Part shown: positions 38,293-51,595 of the stretch, piece after piece
Layout: the number at the start of each line of letters is the position of its first letter
Position numbering within the stretch: position 1 is the first letter of the stretch
Assembly (NCBI GenBank): GCA_949751835.1
Contig: CATKHK010000038.1
Coordinates: 310,001 to 374,000, forward strand
Source: Blepharisma japonicum
Lineage: Eukaryota; Ciliophora; Heterotrichea; Heterotrichida; Blepharismidae
Reading direction: 5' to 3'
DNA: 64,000 nucleotides
Program-made: the position numbers and the translations under genes
Notes under the pieces: model-generated
Told to the model about the DNA's origin: nothing
What the model saw: only the letters and a program-made list of their open reading frames with translations
Database searches by the model: none

Positions 38293-41200
38293 ATGGCTAA
38301 AGAAAAATCTGAATCAAGCCAGACTGTTACATTGAAGCAAAAGTTTTGGAAGAAAAAAATAGAAAAATCAGTAAAGGGTTCAATTTTTGAATTTTTTTGC
38401 CAACTCTTTCCTAGAAATGATTGTCAGGAAAATTTTATTATAAGGCAAAAATTAATATTATCAATTGAAAGTGTAATTTGATGCTTCCAAATTATAAGCT
38501 TACTATGGATTCCAGATCTCCCAATAAAAAATTGACGTACAAATAACATTTTGTGAAAAATCATAGGCTATTTGAAATTTGATAATGCTTGCTCAGCAGC
38601 AGGGATTATGGATGTGTGCTTTTTAGCATTGATTATTTTTACTTATTCCGGTTTTATGGCTATTACTATTTCTGTTATTGCTATTTACCATTCTTATAAT
38701 TTACCTTCTAAAATCATCAAAGCTTTTCGTTGATTTATTTACATTTGAACAGTTTTTTTTTTTGTACCTAGTATTGAGATATTTTCGGTTTTTCTTAAAT
38801 ATAATTTCTGACCTCATGATAAAATCTCAGAATATGAAAATGATCAGCAGCTAGCTGATTTCGAAATAAATTTTGGATGGAAAATCGCAATTATTTTTGG
38901 ATTGATGATTACATTTGTAGCGATTTTATGTTATACAGAATTTTCAGCCGAAATTAGGCATTCTGAAATTAAAATAACACTAAATGCAAAAGCACATTCA
39001 AGAATTGATACTCATATTGCAATTTTTACTTATTTTTTCCCAATTGCTTATACAGTATTTGCTGAAAATCACATAATTTATTTACAAATTTTAGCGATTA
39101 TATTTTCAGCAGCCTTGATTAAAGAAGCAATTGCCTTTGTACCTTATTTTTCATATTTTTGCAATACCATTATTATTCTTAGATTGTCTTTTATTGTCCT
39201 CATTTCTTTTTGTTTTATTTTAGGACGCCTCATGGATAACTCACTCGCAATTTCCATACTAGCAGTTTTTTTTAGGACCGCTATCAGCTATATTTATTGT
39301 TCAATTTTCTTACAAACTTCAAATAAAAATCAGTAAAAGTGTACCTAAAGACTTAATAGACATAGACTCTCAATACGAGCTAGAAAAATCAATAAGACAT
39401 GCTCTGTGCTCGAGCAATATTGAGAACAAGGACAAAATAATCCAAATATTTGAAAATTTCTTTTTAGAAAAAAAATTAAATGGAAACAAACTCCAAGCTA
39501 TATGGGCAGCAAATTACTGCTTTTTCACGCTGAAAGATGAGTCTCTAGCAAAAATTAAGTTGGCTAAGACCAAAAATATCCCTGATTCCAGTTTTGAAGC
39601 CAATTACCAAGAATATTTATGCAACAAAAATATCACAGTCGCTTCTGATTCTCAAATTGGTCAATTTTCAAACTATTTTGCAGAGTTCTATTGAGTTAAA
39701 AAAGAAGACAAAAGGCTATGCATCAATTTATTTAATTTTTGAAATGAAATTACTTCCCCTAAGCCTGACCTTAATAAGTTGAAAAATGATATGAAGGGTA
39801 TAGATGGAGAAATGTTTGATTTAAATGCAAAATACAACCAATTATTCATAAATTTTCCTAACTCTCGAGAATCGTTATATCTTTACTCATCATACACTAA
39901 AGATGTCACTTATGAGTTTGAAAAATCGAATTTAATTGAGGTAAAATTAAGGGCCCTCGAAAGAAATCTCTCAAGCTCTACCAATGATTCAAATATCTTT
40001 AGCTGATTTAACGAGAACAATGGCACTCTGATAATTTCAAACGAATCTGACAATTTTGGAGAAATTCTTTATGCTAACCAAAAATCCGCAGAAATATTTG
40101 GACTCCCTATAAAAAGCATCATCAGTGATAATTTTTTTAATTTTATTGATTTTTATTATAAAGAAAGAGTCAAAGAAGAAGCCAAGCGATTTTTTCAGTT
40201 TAGCTCAGTTTCAGAAATGGATTTGACTCAAGGATTCTTTTTAAGTGTTCATAATAATTTATTAGATTGCATGGGAAAAGTGTGAGTAACAACAATGAAT
40301 AGTTTTTGCGTAGCTATACTCATATTTACACCTAAAAACTGTACATATGAAACTGCATTGATATCTGAAAATGAAGAAATAATTAGCCATTCAAAAAAAT
40401 TTTCTAAAATGGTCGGAAATATCGATGATTTAATAGGGTGTAAATTGAAACAAATATTTTTTATTTCAGATGAGTTTAGCCTAAAACCATTTGTTCCTTA
40501 CAGACTAAAACAAAGCTCAAATGAATTAGTCTTAGTCCTATCCTATTATGAAATCTATAAGATAAAAATCCCTTATGTCATGCTCATAAACGATATAAAA
40601 GAAATTCAGAAATGGGGCAATTCAAAGTCTCTTGCTTTTAAAAAATGAGGAACATTTATGTGTTGAGCTTAAAAAAATGTCAGTCAATTTTTCAGAATTG
40701 GACACTTTTCGAAGCATCAGCTCTTTCCATAAAGAAAATCAACCAGAAGAATACTTGGACTCTGAATTGAAGTTATGTACAGATGAAGAGGTAAACAATA
40801 TTAAAATTTCAGAATCAAGCGGTGATGCAAAGTCACAAATATCAGTTGCTTCTTCTCAAATTAAATTTCTTACCATGATAAATACATCATCAAGATCTAT
40901 AAATATTCTACATCTCGCTTTTGTTTTCTCAGTAATTTTTATATAGATTGTGATTGTTCTCGCTATAAATATCGCAGTTTTAACTTATGCCTTTTCCACT
41001 ATTGATATTATCAGTGACGTGAGCCTTCCTATAAATATCGGAAAAGCAGGCAAAAATTTTCAAAAAATTGCGCTTTATTCGCAAATTATTACTATAATGA
41101 TGACGGCTCCAACTGCCACTCCCCATGACACTGAAATACTTTGTAACAGCTTCAACTGAAAATTATGAAAGTGTTTTAAAAGAATTAGAAATTATTTATT

Positions 41201-42489
41201 CAGAAATTACTTCAAACTCAAAAAGCTGGAATGCTTGCTCTAGTGGGAATATTTTGGGGGATGAAAATATTTATTTATGGAGCATAGAAGAATGAAAATT
41301 AAGAAAAAAAGAAAATTTGATAACAACTATATCAATGTTTATAAAAAATGTAAAAATTATTTGGGCAAACGAATTTGAGAGAAAAATTTTTGATCCTTAT
41401 GGGTATCCATGAGATGCATTTCGATTCTTATTATTTAATGGCTATGGAGAAGCGCTTCATTATTGTAATAAAGCGCTAATTGATATTATTGACTGCCAAC
41501 AATCAATGGTAGATGATTTTAAATCCCAAATGATAATTCTTTTAATTTTGGGTCCGGCTGTGCTTGTTGTTTGTATTTTAATAATCCTCCCATTTTATTA
41601 CTCAATTTTTAAGATTGAGAATAATCTTTGAAATACTATAAGGAAATATGCTTTTAAGAACTATTCTGAGCTAAAGCAAACAGTTTTGGGGAGGTTAAAA
41701 GATTCCCACTCCCATTCTAAAATTCTGTTTTCTACACAAAAGCCCTCAATGGCAGCTTATTCATTCAAAAGTTACTGGAGATATGCTTGAAGAACGCTTG
41801 CTTACTTAGCAGCTGTTACATTATTTTGCTTAATAAACACCAATTATCTATATGAAAAGTGCTCACAATATTTAGTAAACCGACCAGAAATAATAAGAGA
41901 TTTAATACAGACACAGATTTTATATACTTCTTTAGGTGTTTGGTCAACGCAGGCATCAACAGAACTGTATAACTATCCATTATGACTCACATTTCCAATA
42001 GCATGCCCTTTTCATCATAGTAAGCCAATGGTAAACGAAATTGGTTTCTCAATCGAAAATAAAAATTTAGCCTTAAGAAATTCTAAGTTTTCATCAATTT
42101 TATCGAATAAATTCTTAGGACTTTTTTATGAAAATGCTGAAGAAATAGCTTCAAAATATTTTGCATTTGGATTATATTCAGCTCAAAACTTATGGGTATT
42201 TGACAGTTATGTAGAGGCATTTACACTTTCTACTCCTGAGTTTTGGATAATTATGATGGAAAATCTTCAATATGTAGATGATTTTTATAGTAGCTATTTA
42301 GATGAAATTGATAAGTACTCACAAAGCATCATTGATAATCAAATGACTATCATAACAGTAACGCTGATTAGTTTCATTTTGAGCTCATTTGTGGCTTACT
42401 TGGGGTTTTATTTGCAATTTTTCAGAAACGAAAAAAAATATATGAGGAAAATTAATTCGATATTGAAAATTATACCTACTAAAAAATAA
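38293..42489 (+). pseudogene. P8: PAS/TmcB-like paralogue with three +1 frameshifts
   Basis: Alignable with P6 and P7 from MAKEKSESSQ to IPTKK-TAA, but the frame moves +1 three times: at the T8 run 39266-39273 (after LAISILAV), at the A6 run 40640-40645 (in the linker before EEHLCVELK), and between about 41100 and 41145 (in the first ectodomain). The net shift is +3, so the C-terminus returns to the starting frame. Apart from these, no in-frame TAA or TAG was found. Intron 1 is normal at 40932-40946 (GTAATTTTTATATAG). The second site, 41350-41364, reads GTAAAAATTATTTGG: the acceptor AG is gone and the bases code VKIIW. FSAEIRHS, the PAS-like core (GEILYANQKSAEIF) and the ectodomain Cys are kept. 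Either a young pseudogene or sequencing errors in homopolymers; the lost acceptor is not itself damaging. Confidence 0.72.
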
Positions 42490-42951
42490 ACTATAATAGA
42501 TAGCATCTTTGAAATTAGCCATTATTATTTTTTAATTATATTTTAATATAAAAAAAGAAAATTTTATTATAAGAAAAAACTTACGATATTAAGCACTTAA
42601 ACATCATTATTATTTTGATGAAACCTCAAAGACTATTCATTTATCTTATCAAGCAGTAAATAATATTTGGCATAATTCTAATAAGCTAAAGACTTTAAAT
42701 GCTTGTATTAATGATTTCATAATAAAAATTTGTATCTATTAGAAGCTTTTTAATAAGCTTAATATGGCAAAATATACAACCAAACAATTAATTATTACAA
42801 TTCCATATTAAGTCTTTAAAATTTTCCAAAATATATTCTAAAATACTTTGAAATATTTTTGGAATTTGCAATAGCTGCGAAGAAAATTTCATAAATAGCT
42901 ATTATATTTTAAATAATTTTTCTTGAAAATAAAAATAATTTTACTAATCAC
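42490..42951. other. Spacer P8-P9
   Basis: About 460 bases, AT-rich, nothing recognised. Expected to hold the P8 terminator and the P9 promoter. Confidence 0.5.
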
Positions 42952-45900
42952 ATGACTCATCTTAGAAGCGAATGCGAAGAAGCTTTTAGCGTTACACACA
43001 AATTTTGAAGAAGAAAAGAAGAAAAGTCTATTAAGGATTCAGTCTTTGAACTTTATAAGCTGATAAATTATGAGGAAAATTCTGCTTTAAGCCAAAAAAT
43101 CAAAACAACAATTAAAAGCATTATTTGGTGCCTCCAAGTTATAAGTTTACTATGAGTCCCAGATCTTCCTGTCAAAAATTGGCACAAAAATATGATTATA
43201 TGAGAAATCATTGGTTATTTAAAATTTGACAATGCTTGCTCAATACTTGGAGTTATTGACGGGTGCTTTTATCTATCAGTTCTGGTAGCATATGGTATTT
43301 TCATTACTCTCACTATTTTTGTTACTACTATTTACTATTCTTACTCATGTCCGAGATTAGCTCTTGATATATTTTCAGGTATTATTTATATTTGATTGAA
43401 TTTTTTTTTGGTGCCTTCAATTCAGATACTTTCCATTTTTCTGAAATATAGCTTTCTGCCTAAAACTGCAGTATCAGAATATGAAAATCACAGTGAATTA
43501 TGAGAATTTAATATGGTTTCTCCATTACAAATATGCATTATTTTTGCAATATTAATTACTTTTATTTTAAAATTATTTCAAGTGGAATTTTCAGGAGAAA
43601 TCAGGCATTCTGTGAATAAAATAAAATTAAATGCGAAAGCTCACTCAAAAGTTGATACTCATATAGCTCTTTTTACTATTTTTATTCCAATTGTTTATGT
43701 GATACTTGCTGAAAATTATATTATTTATTTACAAATTTTAGTGATTATTTTTGCAATTCTTTTAACGAAAGAAACAGTGGAGCTTTTGCCTTATTTTTCC
43801 ATTTTCTTCAATTCAGTAATAATCCTTCGGCTCTATTTTATTGGTTTTGCTTCTTCAATTTTCCTTTTAGGAAGTCTTATGGATAATTCCTTGGTTATTT
43901 CTATACTGGCAGTTATTTTAGGGCCATTATCTGCTATTTTTGTAATTCAATTTTCACTTAAATCTCAAAAAGAAACAACTCAAGCTATTCCTACAGATTT
44001 TCTAGATATAGAATCTCAATATGCCTTAGAAAAGTCTCTCAGATATGCATTATGCTCAAATGATGCTGAGCATAAAGACCAAATAATCAGAGCTTTTGAA
44101 AATTTCTTTATGCAAAAAGGTTCAAATGGGAATAAGCTTCAAGCTATATGAGCGGCGAATTACTGCTTATATACACTAAAACAGGAATCTTTAGCAAAAA
44201 TCAAGCTCAGCAAAACCAAACATATTATAGACTGAAGCTTAGAGTCCAATTATCAAGAATATTTATGCCAGAAAAATATATCAAACACTTGCCTATCTGA
44301 AGACTCACAGTTTTCTGATTATTTTCTACAAAGCATTTTAGTTAAAAATGAAGAAAAACAGTTATGCATAAATTTACTTATGTTTTGAAGTGAAATTACT
44401 TCACATCAGCCAAATCTTCCAAAATTAAGAAAATTACTCAATTCTGTTGGAGATGAAATTCTTCTATTGGATAAAAAATACAACCAGTTAATTTCGAAAT
44501 TCCCAAATTCTAAAAGTTTATTGTCTCTTTATTATTCATATTGCAAAGATATTATTTATAACACAGAAAAGTCAATATTGCTTGAAGCTAAGCTCAGATC
44601 TGTTGATAAAGCTCTTACAAATTTTTTTGGAAGTTCTAAAGAATTTAGCTTTTTTAATGAAAATAATGGAATTCTTATTATTTCTAATGAGACTAGTAAT
44701 TTTGGCGAGATTCTATATGCAAATCAAAAATCAGCAGAATTTTTGAGAATCTCAATTGGAAACATTAAAAACGACAACATTTCAAATTTTATTCATCCTT
44801 ATTATAAAGATAAATTCAGAGAAGATGCTAAATGATTTATTCAGTATAGCTCATCATCAGAAATGGATCTAAGAAAAGGATTTTTCTTGACGAAAAATGC
44901 ACACAATTTATTGCAGCTTGAAGGAAAAGTAATATTAACTTCAATAAATAACTTGCTTATGGCTATACTGGTCTTTAAGCCAAAAATCTCTAAGCATGAA
45001 GCTGCATTAATATCTGAAGAAGGAGAAATAATTTGCCACTCAGATAATTTCCCAAAATCTATCGGAAGATCCGAAAGTTTGGTCGGATTAAGCTTGAAAA
45101 ATTTATTTTTTAATTCGGAAGAATTTAACTTGCAGCCAAATATTCCTTACCATTTATCAAACATAAAAGCCTTTATTATTCTGTCATATTCAGATTTTTA
45201 TAAAATGAAAATCCCTTATGTGATCTTAATGAATGACTATGATGAGGTCTTAAAATGGAAAAATGGAAATAGCCAAAACAATTGAGATCAAATTCAAATA
45301 ACACCTAAATATATGTCTCTAAATTTATTAGGATCTACAAGCTCTGACAAAACAATTAGCTCTCTTAGTAAAGGGAGCCAGAATTCAGACGATAATTTAA
45401 ATTCAAAAAGTGCTTTATATAAATTTTCAAAGGAATCACGAAAAAAAAATGCAGAAGAAATTTCTGAAAAATCTGGCAGCCAAAAATCTTTTATATCATC
45501 AGCCCCTCGCCAGAGCAAACTTTTCTATTTAATAAAATCTTCATCAAGATCAATCAATATTCTCCATTTTGCTTTTGTTTTTTCAGTAATTTCTATATAG
45601 ATTTTGACTGTTTTAGCTGTCAATATCACAGTCTTAATTTATGCTTTTTCCAATATAAATTTTATTAGTGATATGAGCCTCCCAATAAACATAGGAAAAG
45701 CAGCCAAAAATTTTCAGAGAGTTACATATGTTACTAAATTATTTTTAAATGTCCAGTATTCTCCTGATAGTCCAATTTTGAAGCAAGCATTTGATGATGC
45801 TTTGAACTGTTTGAAAGACTTAGAAAATACATACATAGATGTGACTACAAACTTGAAAAAATGGAATTATTGTTCTGGCCAAAGCATTTTAACCGATGAA

Positions 45901-47115
45901 AACTTATATTTATGAATCGATGACAATGGGATTTATAAGAAAAAATCAACTTTAATAGACATAATGGCGATATTTATTAAGATTGTAATTTTTATTTAGG
46001 GAAATGAAATTTTGAACAAAATAAACAATTCAAAGATAACTCAAGTTGATGATTTTTCATTTTTAACGTTAAATGGATACGGAGAAGCTCTTCATTACAG
46101 TAATGCTTCATTTTATGATATTATTGACTGCCAAAAATCTATGATGAGCGAATTTAGAATACAAATGATAATTTTTTTGTCTTTAGGAGTGCTTGTGCTT
46201 TGTATATGCATGATTATAATAATTCCATTTTATTATTCAATTTTTAAGATAGAGAACGAACTTTGGAATAATGTAAGAAAAAATGCTTATACCCGCTATT
46301 TTGAGCTTAAGCAAACAATTTTAGATAGACTAAGAGATGTCCATTCTCAGCCAGAAATTGCATTAAATGACCGACATATTTCTAAGAAACCCTATCCTCT
46401 TAAAAGTTACTGAAAGTATATATGAAGAGTGCTTATTTATATGACAGCTGTTTTACTATTTTCACTAATAAATATCACTTATCTTTACGAAAAATGCGCA
46501 GACTATTTAGTATATAGACCTGAAGTATTAAAAAATTCACTGAATCTACAAATTTCATATACAACTTTAAGCATATGGACAAATGAAGTCGCAATGGGGG
46601 GTTATGGGCGGCCAATGGCTTATCAATTCCCAACCGCATATCCTTTCGAAAATAGCTTGGCTATATTTAATGAAATCATATCAAAAATCAAATATTCGAC
46701 TTCAATTGTAAAAAAAAATAAATATTCTATTATTTTATCCGAAAATTTTAAAAAGACTCTTTATGAAAAAGATATGGATTTTATTACAGATATTTTCAGA
46801 TATGGGGTGTTCACAGCAAAAGAAAATATAATAAATGAAGCATATTTGATAGCTAATGATTTTGCCCCTAATGATGTATGGTTAGCTTTAATGTCAGCTC
46901 TTCAAGAATTAGATTACAGGTACGACATTTTCATTGACGAAATTGATAAATTATCAAAAAATGTAATTGATGACCAAATGAAGATTATTGTGGTGAATCT
47001 GGCTATTTTTATTGTTTTCTCTTTGGCGTTATATTTTGGGTTTTATTTGTTATTTTTTTGAAGTGAAAAAAAATACTTGAAGAAAATAAACTCAGTGATG
47101 GAAATTATTCCGTAG
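42952..47115 (+). CDS. P9: PAS/TmcB-like multi-pass membrane protein
   Basis: Encodes 1,377 residues. It starts MTHLRSEC and ends IIP with TAG at 47113-47115, then a second stop, TAA; it is the only family copy here ending in TAG. Introns are 45586-45600 (GTAATTTCTATATAG) and 45985-45999 (GTAATTTTTATTTAG). The signature is FSGEIRHS with KAHSKVD. The PAS-like core has GEILYANQKSAEFLRI near 44705. The linker is unusually basic at KESRKKNAEE. In the second ectodomain it has KENIINEAYLIA, shared with P11, its closest relative. The last loop is YLLFFWSEKK, with a UGA Trp where other copies have Arg. Converges with P10, with 292 bases between the stops. Confidence 0.92.
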
Positions 47116-47174
47116 TAAATAAACTTATTTGTATAATAAATTAAAGTAAAAAATATGATTAATCACCGTCAAAA

Positions 47175-47370
47175 CCATGGATTATCCATTTTGGCTTGCT
47201 TTATCTATCAATTGTCCTTTTCATATAGTAATCCAGTTTTAGTCGAAATATTTTTGGCTAAAATAAAGATGATAGATACTTATATAGAAGTAAATTAATT
47301 AATAAAAATTGTCGATAACTTATGATGAAAAATCTTCAGCATATAGATGAATTTTATAATTTTTACTGAA
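47175..47370 (+). pseudogene. Remnant of a P8-like second ectodomain
   Basis: Between the converging stops of P9 and P10. The stretch from TATCCATT to GTCGAAAT (about 47185-47250) aligns with P8 41975-42043, and GATGAAAAATCTTCAGCATA (47320 on) aligns with P8 42255-42275. Around 150 bases are missing in between. It shows that a further family copy once lay here. Confidence 0.75.
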
Positions 47371-47407
47371 TTTATATTTTCTAAGCATAACTAATTTACT
47401 TCTATGT

Positions 47408-50400
47408 TTAGTTATTAGGAATTATTTTAAGAATTGAATTTATTTTTTGCAAATACCTCTTTTCATTTATGAAAAAAGTCAAATAAACTCCAATATATGC
47501 TGCAAGTGAACTCACAATAAAACCAGCTAGCGAATATGCAATAATATTCATTTGATTATCAATTAAACTTTTTGAGTAATCATCAATTTCAGCTGTAGCA
47601 TTATCATAAAAATCAGCGATATATAGTGCATTTCATGCAAAAGTTAGTAAATCAAAAGGTGGAGTAATTGTATACGCTTGAACATACATTTCAAGCGTTA
47701 AGTAGTTCTGAGCAGAATAAGCCCCAAATTTAAAAAAATCATTTGAAATTTCTTGATTATTTTCATATAGCAGATTTTTAAATTTTTGAGATAAAATATC
47801 TGAATATTTAGGATTTCTTAAGGCTGAGGTTGTACTTTGAATATCAAGCAGGATTTCATCTATTTTGATATCAGCTTGATTAAAGGGACATGCAGAAGGG
47901 AAATAAAAGCACAATGGATTACCCAACGTGCTTTCTGCGGCTTGAATTGTTCATATCCCTAAGTTTGCATATAAGATCTGTGCTTGCATTAAATTTCGGA
48001 TAGCTTCAGGTCTATTAGATAAATACTCTAAACATTGGGCATAAAGATAAAAAATATTTAGTAAGCAAAAAGAATAAACAGCTGCTTGCACAAAAGATAT
48101 CCTTCAAGCATACTTCCAATAACTATAAAAAGTACGTAGACTTTTCGAAGGTTTTTGATCTGGAAATGTTATATTTTCCTCAAAGTGAACGTCTCTTAAT
48201 CTATCTAAAATTGTTTGTTTGTGATCAAAATATGAGTTAAACGCATGTTTTCTGACATCGCATCAAAGTTCATTTTCTAATTTAAACATTGTATAGAAAG
48301 CAGGACTTATCATCAAAATGCAAACAAGAAGAACAATAGGCCCTATCGATATGAGAAGTGTCATTTTGGTTTCAAAATCTCCTATCCCGGATTTTTGGCA
48401 GTCTATTATGTTATTAAATGAGTTGTAGCAGTAGTCAAGCGCTGCTTCATATCCATTCAATAACAAGAAGCGAAACGAATCTGAAGGGGTTTCTAAGAAG
48501 CTGTTATTAAGATTTTTTTCAAAATCCTTACCCTAAATAAAATGTACATTTGTTATAAACTCTGCCGCAGCTCTCACCAAATTTGATTTTTTTGTATAAA
48601 ATCCATTGTCTGTGTGCCATAAATCTATATTTGGATCATTTATAATGCTTTGACCAGAGCAATATTTTCAGTTTTTTGAATTTATTGTAATATTTGAGTA
48701 AATTGCTTCAAAATCTGCTAAAATGTCTTCATATCTAGTATTAAATTCTGGGATAAGTGCAACAGCTTCAGGAACTTGAGAAGTCATGGCCCACATAATC
48801 ATTTGTGAAAATAAAGCAATTTGCTCAAAATATTTTCCAGTTTTTCCGATATACAATGGCAGATTCATATCTTTTATTGTGTTAATTGTAGAAAATGCAT
48901 AACATATGACAGCTATATTGAAAGCTAAAACAGTTAAAGCCTAAATAAAAATTACACAAAAAATATAAGCCACATGTTGGGTATTTACTGCTCTGGACGA
49001 AGCTTTCATTATACTGAGAAATTTACTTTGAGAAGTACTTGCAGCACACTGAGATTTATTATCATCATTTTTATCAGAAAATTCATTATTTTCAAGGTCT
49101 TCATTGCTGTCTTCATATAAATTCATTTTTGAATCCATATATTCTTCTACTTGGTTTTCTTTTTGGTATGATATATTTGTTCTTTCTGTAGATAATGTAT
49201 CTGGTCACATTGCTCGTAAAAAATTGCATGCAACCTGCAAATCTTTGGTGTTCTTATAAATATCTTCACTCCTCCATTTCTTAATTTCTTCTCTGTCATT
49301 TATTAGTATTACATAAGGGAATTTTAATTCAAATAATTCATAATATGATAATACCAAATGCACTTCATTAGAAAAATACTGTAATCGATAAGCTGTATAA
49401 GGCTTTAAATCAAGCTCTTCTAAGTGAAAAAATAGCTTCTTTATATTAGATCCTATTAAATTATCATGTAGCATTCCTGAAAATTGTTGAAAATTTGTTG
49501 AGTGGCAAATTATTTCGAAATTATCCGATATCAGCGCAACTTGGTGCTCAATTTCTTTTTTTCTAAAGATCAATATGGATACAATAAAATTGTTAATTGC
49601 CGTCACTGATAATTTTCCAACGCAGTCTAACAAATTGTTTGAGAGATTTAAATAAAAGCCTTGATTTAAGTCTATTTCTAATGATGAACTGAACTGAACA
49701 AAACGCTTGGCCTCGATTGTAATTCTTTCTTTATGGTAAGGGTGAACAAAGTTAAAAAAATTATCACCTATAAAATTATTTAAAGGCAGCTTAAAAATGT
49801 CAGCAGATTTATTATTTGCATAAAGGATTTTTCCAAAGCTTTCTGCTTCATTTGAAATTATTAAAATTCCATTATTGTCATTGAAGCAGCTAAAATTGTT
49901 AGGGTCATTAATAGAGCTTGAAAAAGATCTACCAAAAGATTTTATTTTTAATTCAATTGAGGTTGATTTTTCTAAATCATAAGTAATATCTTTTAAATAT
50001 GAAGCATAAAGAGATCAAGCTTCTTTAGAATTGGAATATTTTGTAGATAATTGGCTATATTCTTTGTTCAAAAGCCTAATATCTTCATCTATAGAGTTCA
50101 ATCTTGTTTTTAATTTTTTAAAATTTGGCTTAAACGATGTAATCTCATTCAAAAAATATAAATAATTAATGCATAATTCTTTGTCTTTTCTTTTAATTAA
50201 TTGAAGTTCTGCAAAAAAGCTAGAAAAATTTAAGCCATCGGATATATAATCTTTTGAGATATTTTTATTGCATAAATATACTTGATAATTAGCTTCCAAA
50301 TTTAGATTAGGAATTTGCTTAATTTTAGCAATTTTTACTTTGGCCAAAGACTTGTCTTCTAATGTAAATAAGCAATAATTTACTTCTCATACAATTAGGA

Positions 50401-51595
50401 GTTTACTACAAATTAGCTGTCAATCGATAAAAAAATTTTCAAAAATTTGAATTATTTTGTATTTATTTTCAATATCATTTGAGCATAATGCGCTTCTCAA
50501 AGATCTTTCTAATTCGTATTCAGAATTTATATTTTTAATATCATTAGGGATAGTTTTAAGAATTTTTTTTTCTGACTTGATTGTAAGCTGAATACAAAAA
50601 ATAGATAAAAATGGTCCTAAAATCAGTGCAAGTATAGAAATAGCTAACGAGTTATCCATTAATCGACCTAAAATAAAAATAAAAGAAATAAAAGCTATAA
50701 TAAATAGCCGAAGAATAACTGCTAAATTGTAATAAAATGAAAAATATGGGCGATATACCATTACTTCTCTGATTAATATTGCTGAAAGAATAATTGTTAA
50801 TATTTGCAAATAAATAATAGAATTTTCAGCAATTGCAATGTACAAAATTGGTAAGAAATAAGTAAAAATGGCTATATGTGTATCAATTTTTGAGTGCGCT
50901 TTAGCAGTTATTGTATTTTTATGCAAAGAATGTCGAATTTCTCCAGAAAATTGCACATAAAATATTATTAAAATTAGTGCAAAAATCATTGAAAATATTA
51001 TGCCAATTTGCCAAAATTGGCTTATTTTATACTTGTCAGGGTCGTTATTATTTTGGTATTCTGCAATTTTATGATGAGGCAAAAAATTGTATTTGAGGAA
51101 GATTGTAAAAATCTCAATTGAGGGTATACAAAAAAATGTTAAATACAAGCTATAAAAATTACGGTAGATTCTCAATATGAAATTTGGGATACTATAAGAA
51201 TAATAAATAGCAATAATAAAAGTAATTACGCTCAAAAAACTAGCACAGGTAAATACAGCTGATAAAATAAGGCATTCATTTATAATCCCTAATTCTGAGC
51301 AAATGTTATCAAATTTTAAATAGCCTATGATTTCCCATATAATCATATTTTTGTTTCAATTTGTAATTTTCATATCTGGAAGCCATAGTAAGCTTATTAT
51401 TTGAAGGCATCATACTAAACTCTTTACTGCTTCTGTGGCTTTTTCCATAGCTACAGAATTTCCTTCACTATTGATTTTATCGTAAAGCTGGCAATAAAGC
51501 TCAAAAATTGAATTTTTAACCGATTTTCCACTGTCTATTTTCCAGAAATTTTGAAAGTCCTCGTTTTTAAGAGAGCTCGCCCTAACTCCATTCAT
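47408..51595 (-). CDS. P10: PAS/TmcB-like multi-pass membrane protein, only minus-strand copy
   Basis: Encodes 1,385 residues; start codon at 51593-51595, TAA at 47408-47410. Introns on the minus strand are 48941-48955 (GTAATTTTTATTTAG) and 48533-48547 (GTACATTTTATTTAG). MNGVRASS, the FSGEIRHS block with KAHSKID, the PAS-like part (GKILYANNKSADIFKL near 49810) and the IPNN end pair it with P5. The ectodomains differ from P5 by scattered substitutions; the Cys of CYNSFNNIIDCQ are kept. It keeps a full open frame despite lying among family debris, so it is probably functional. Divergent from P11, with 2.7 kb between their starts. Confidence 0.92.

Noticed and set aside
50911-51096. Short plus-strand frame inside P10
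   Set aside because: Shadow of the minus-strand membrane block of P10.
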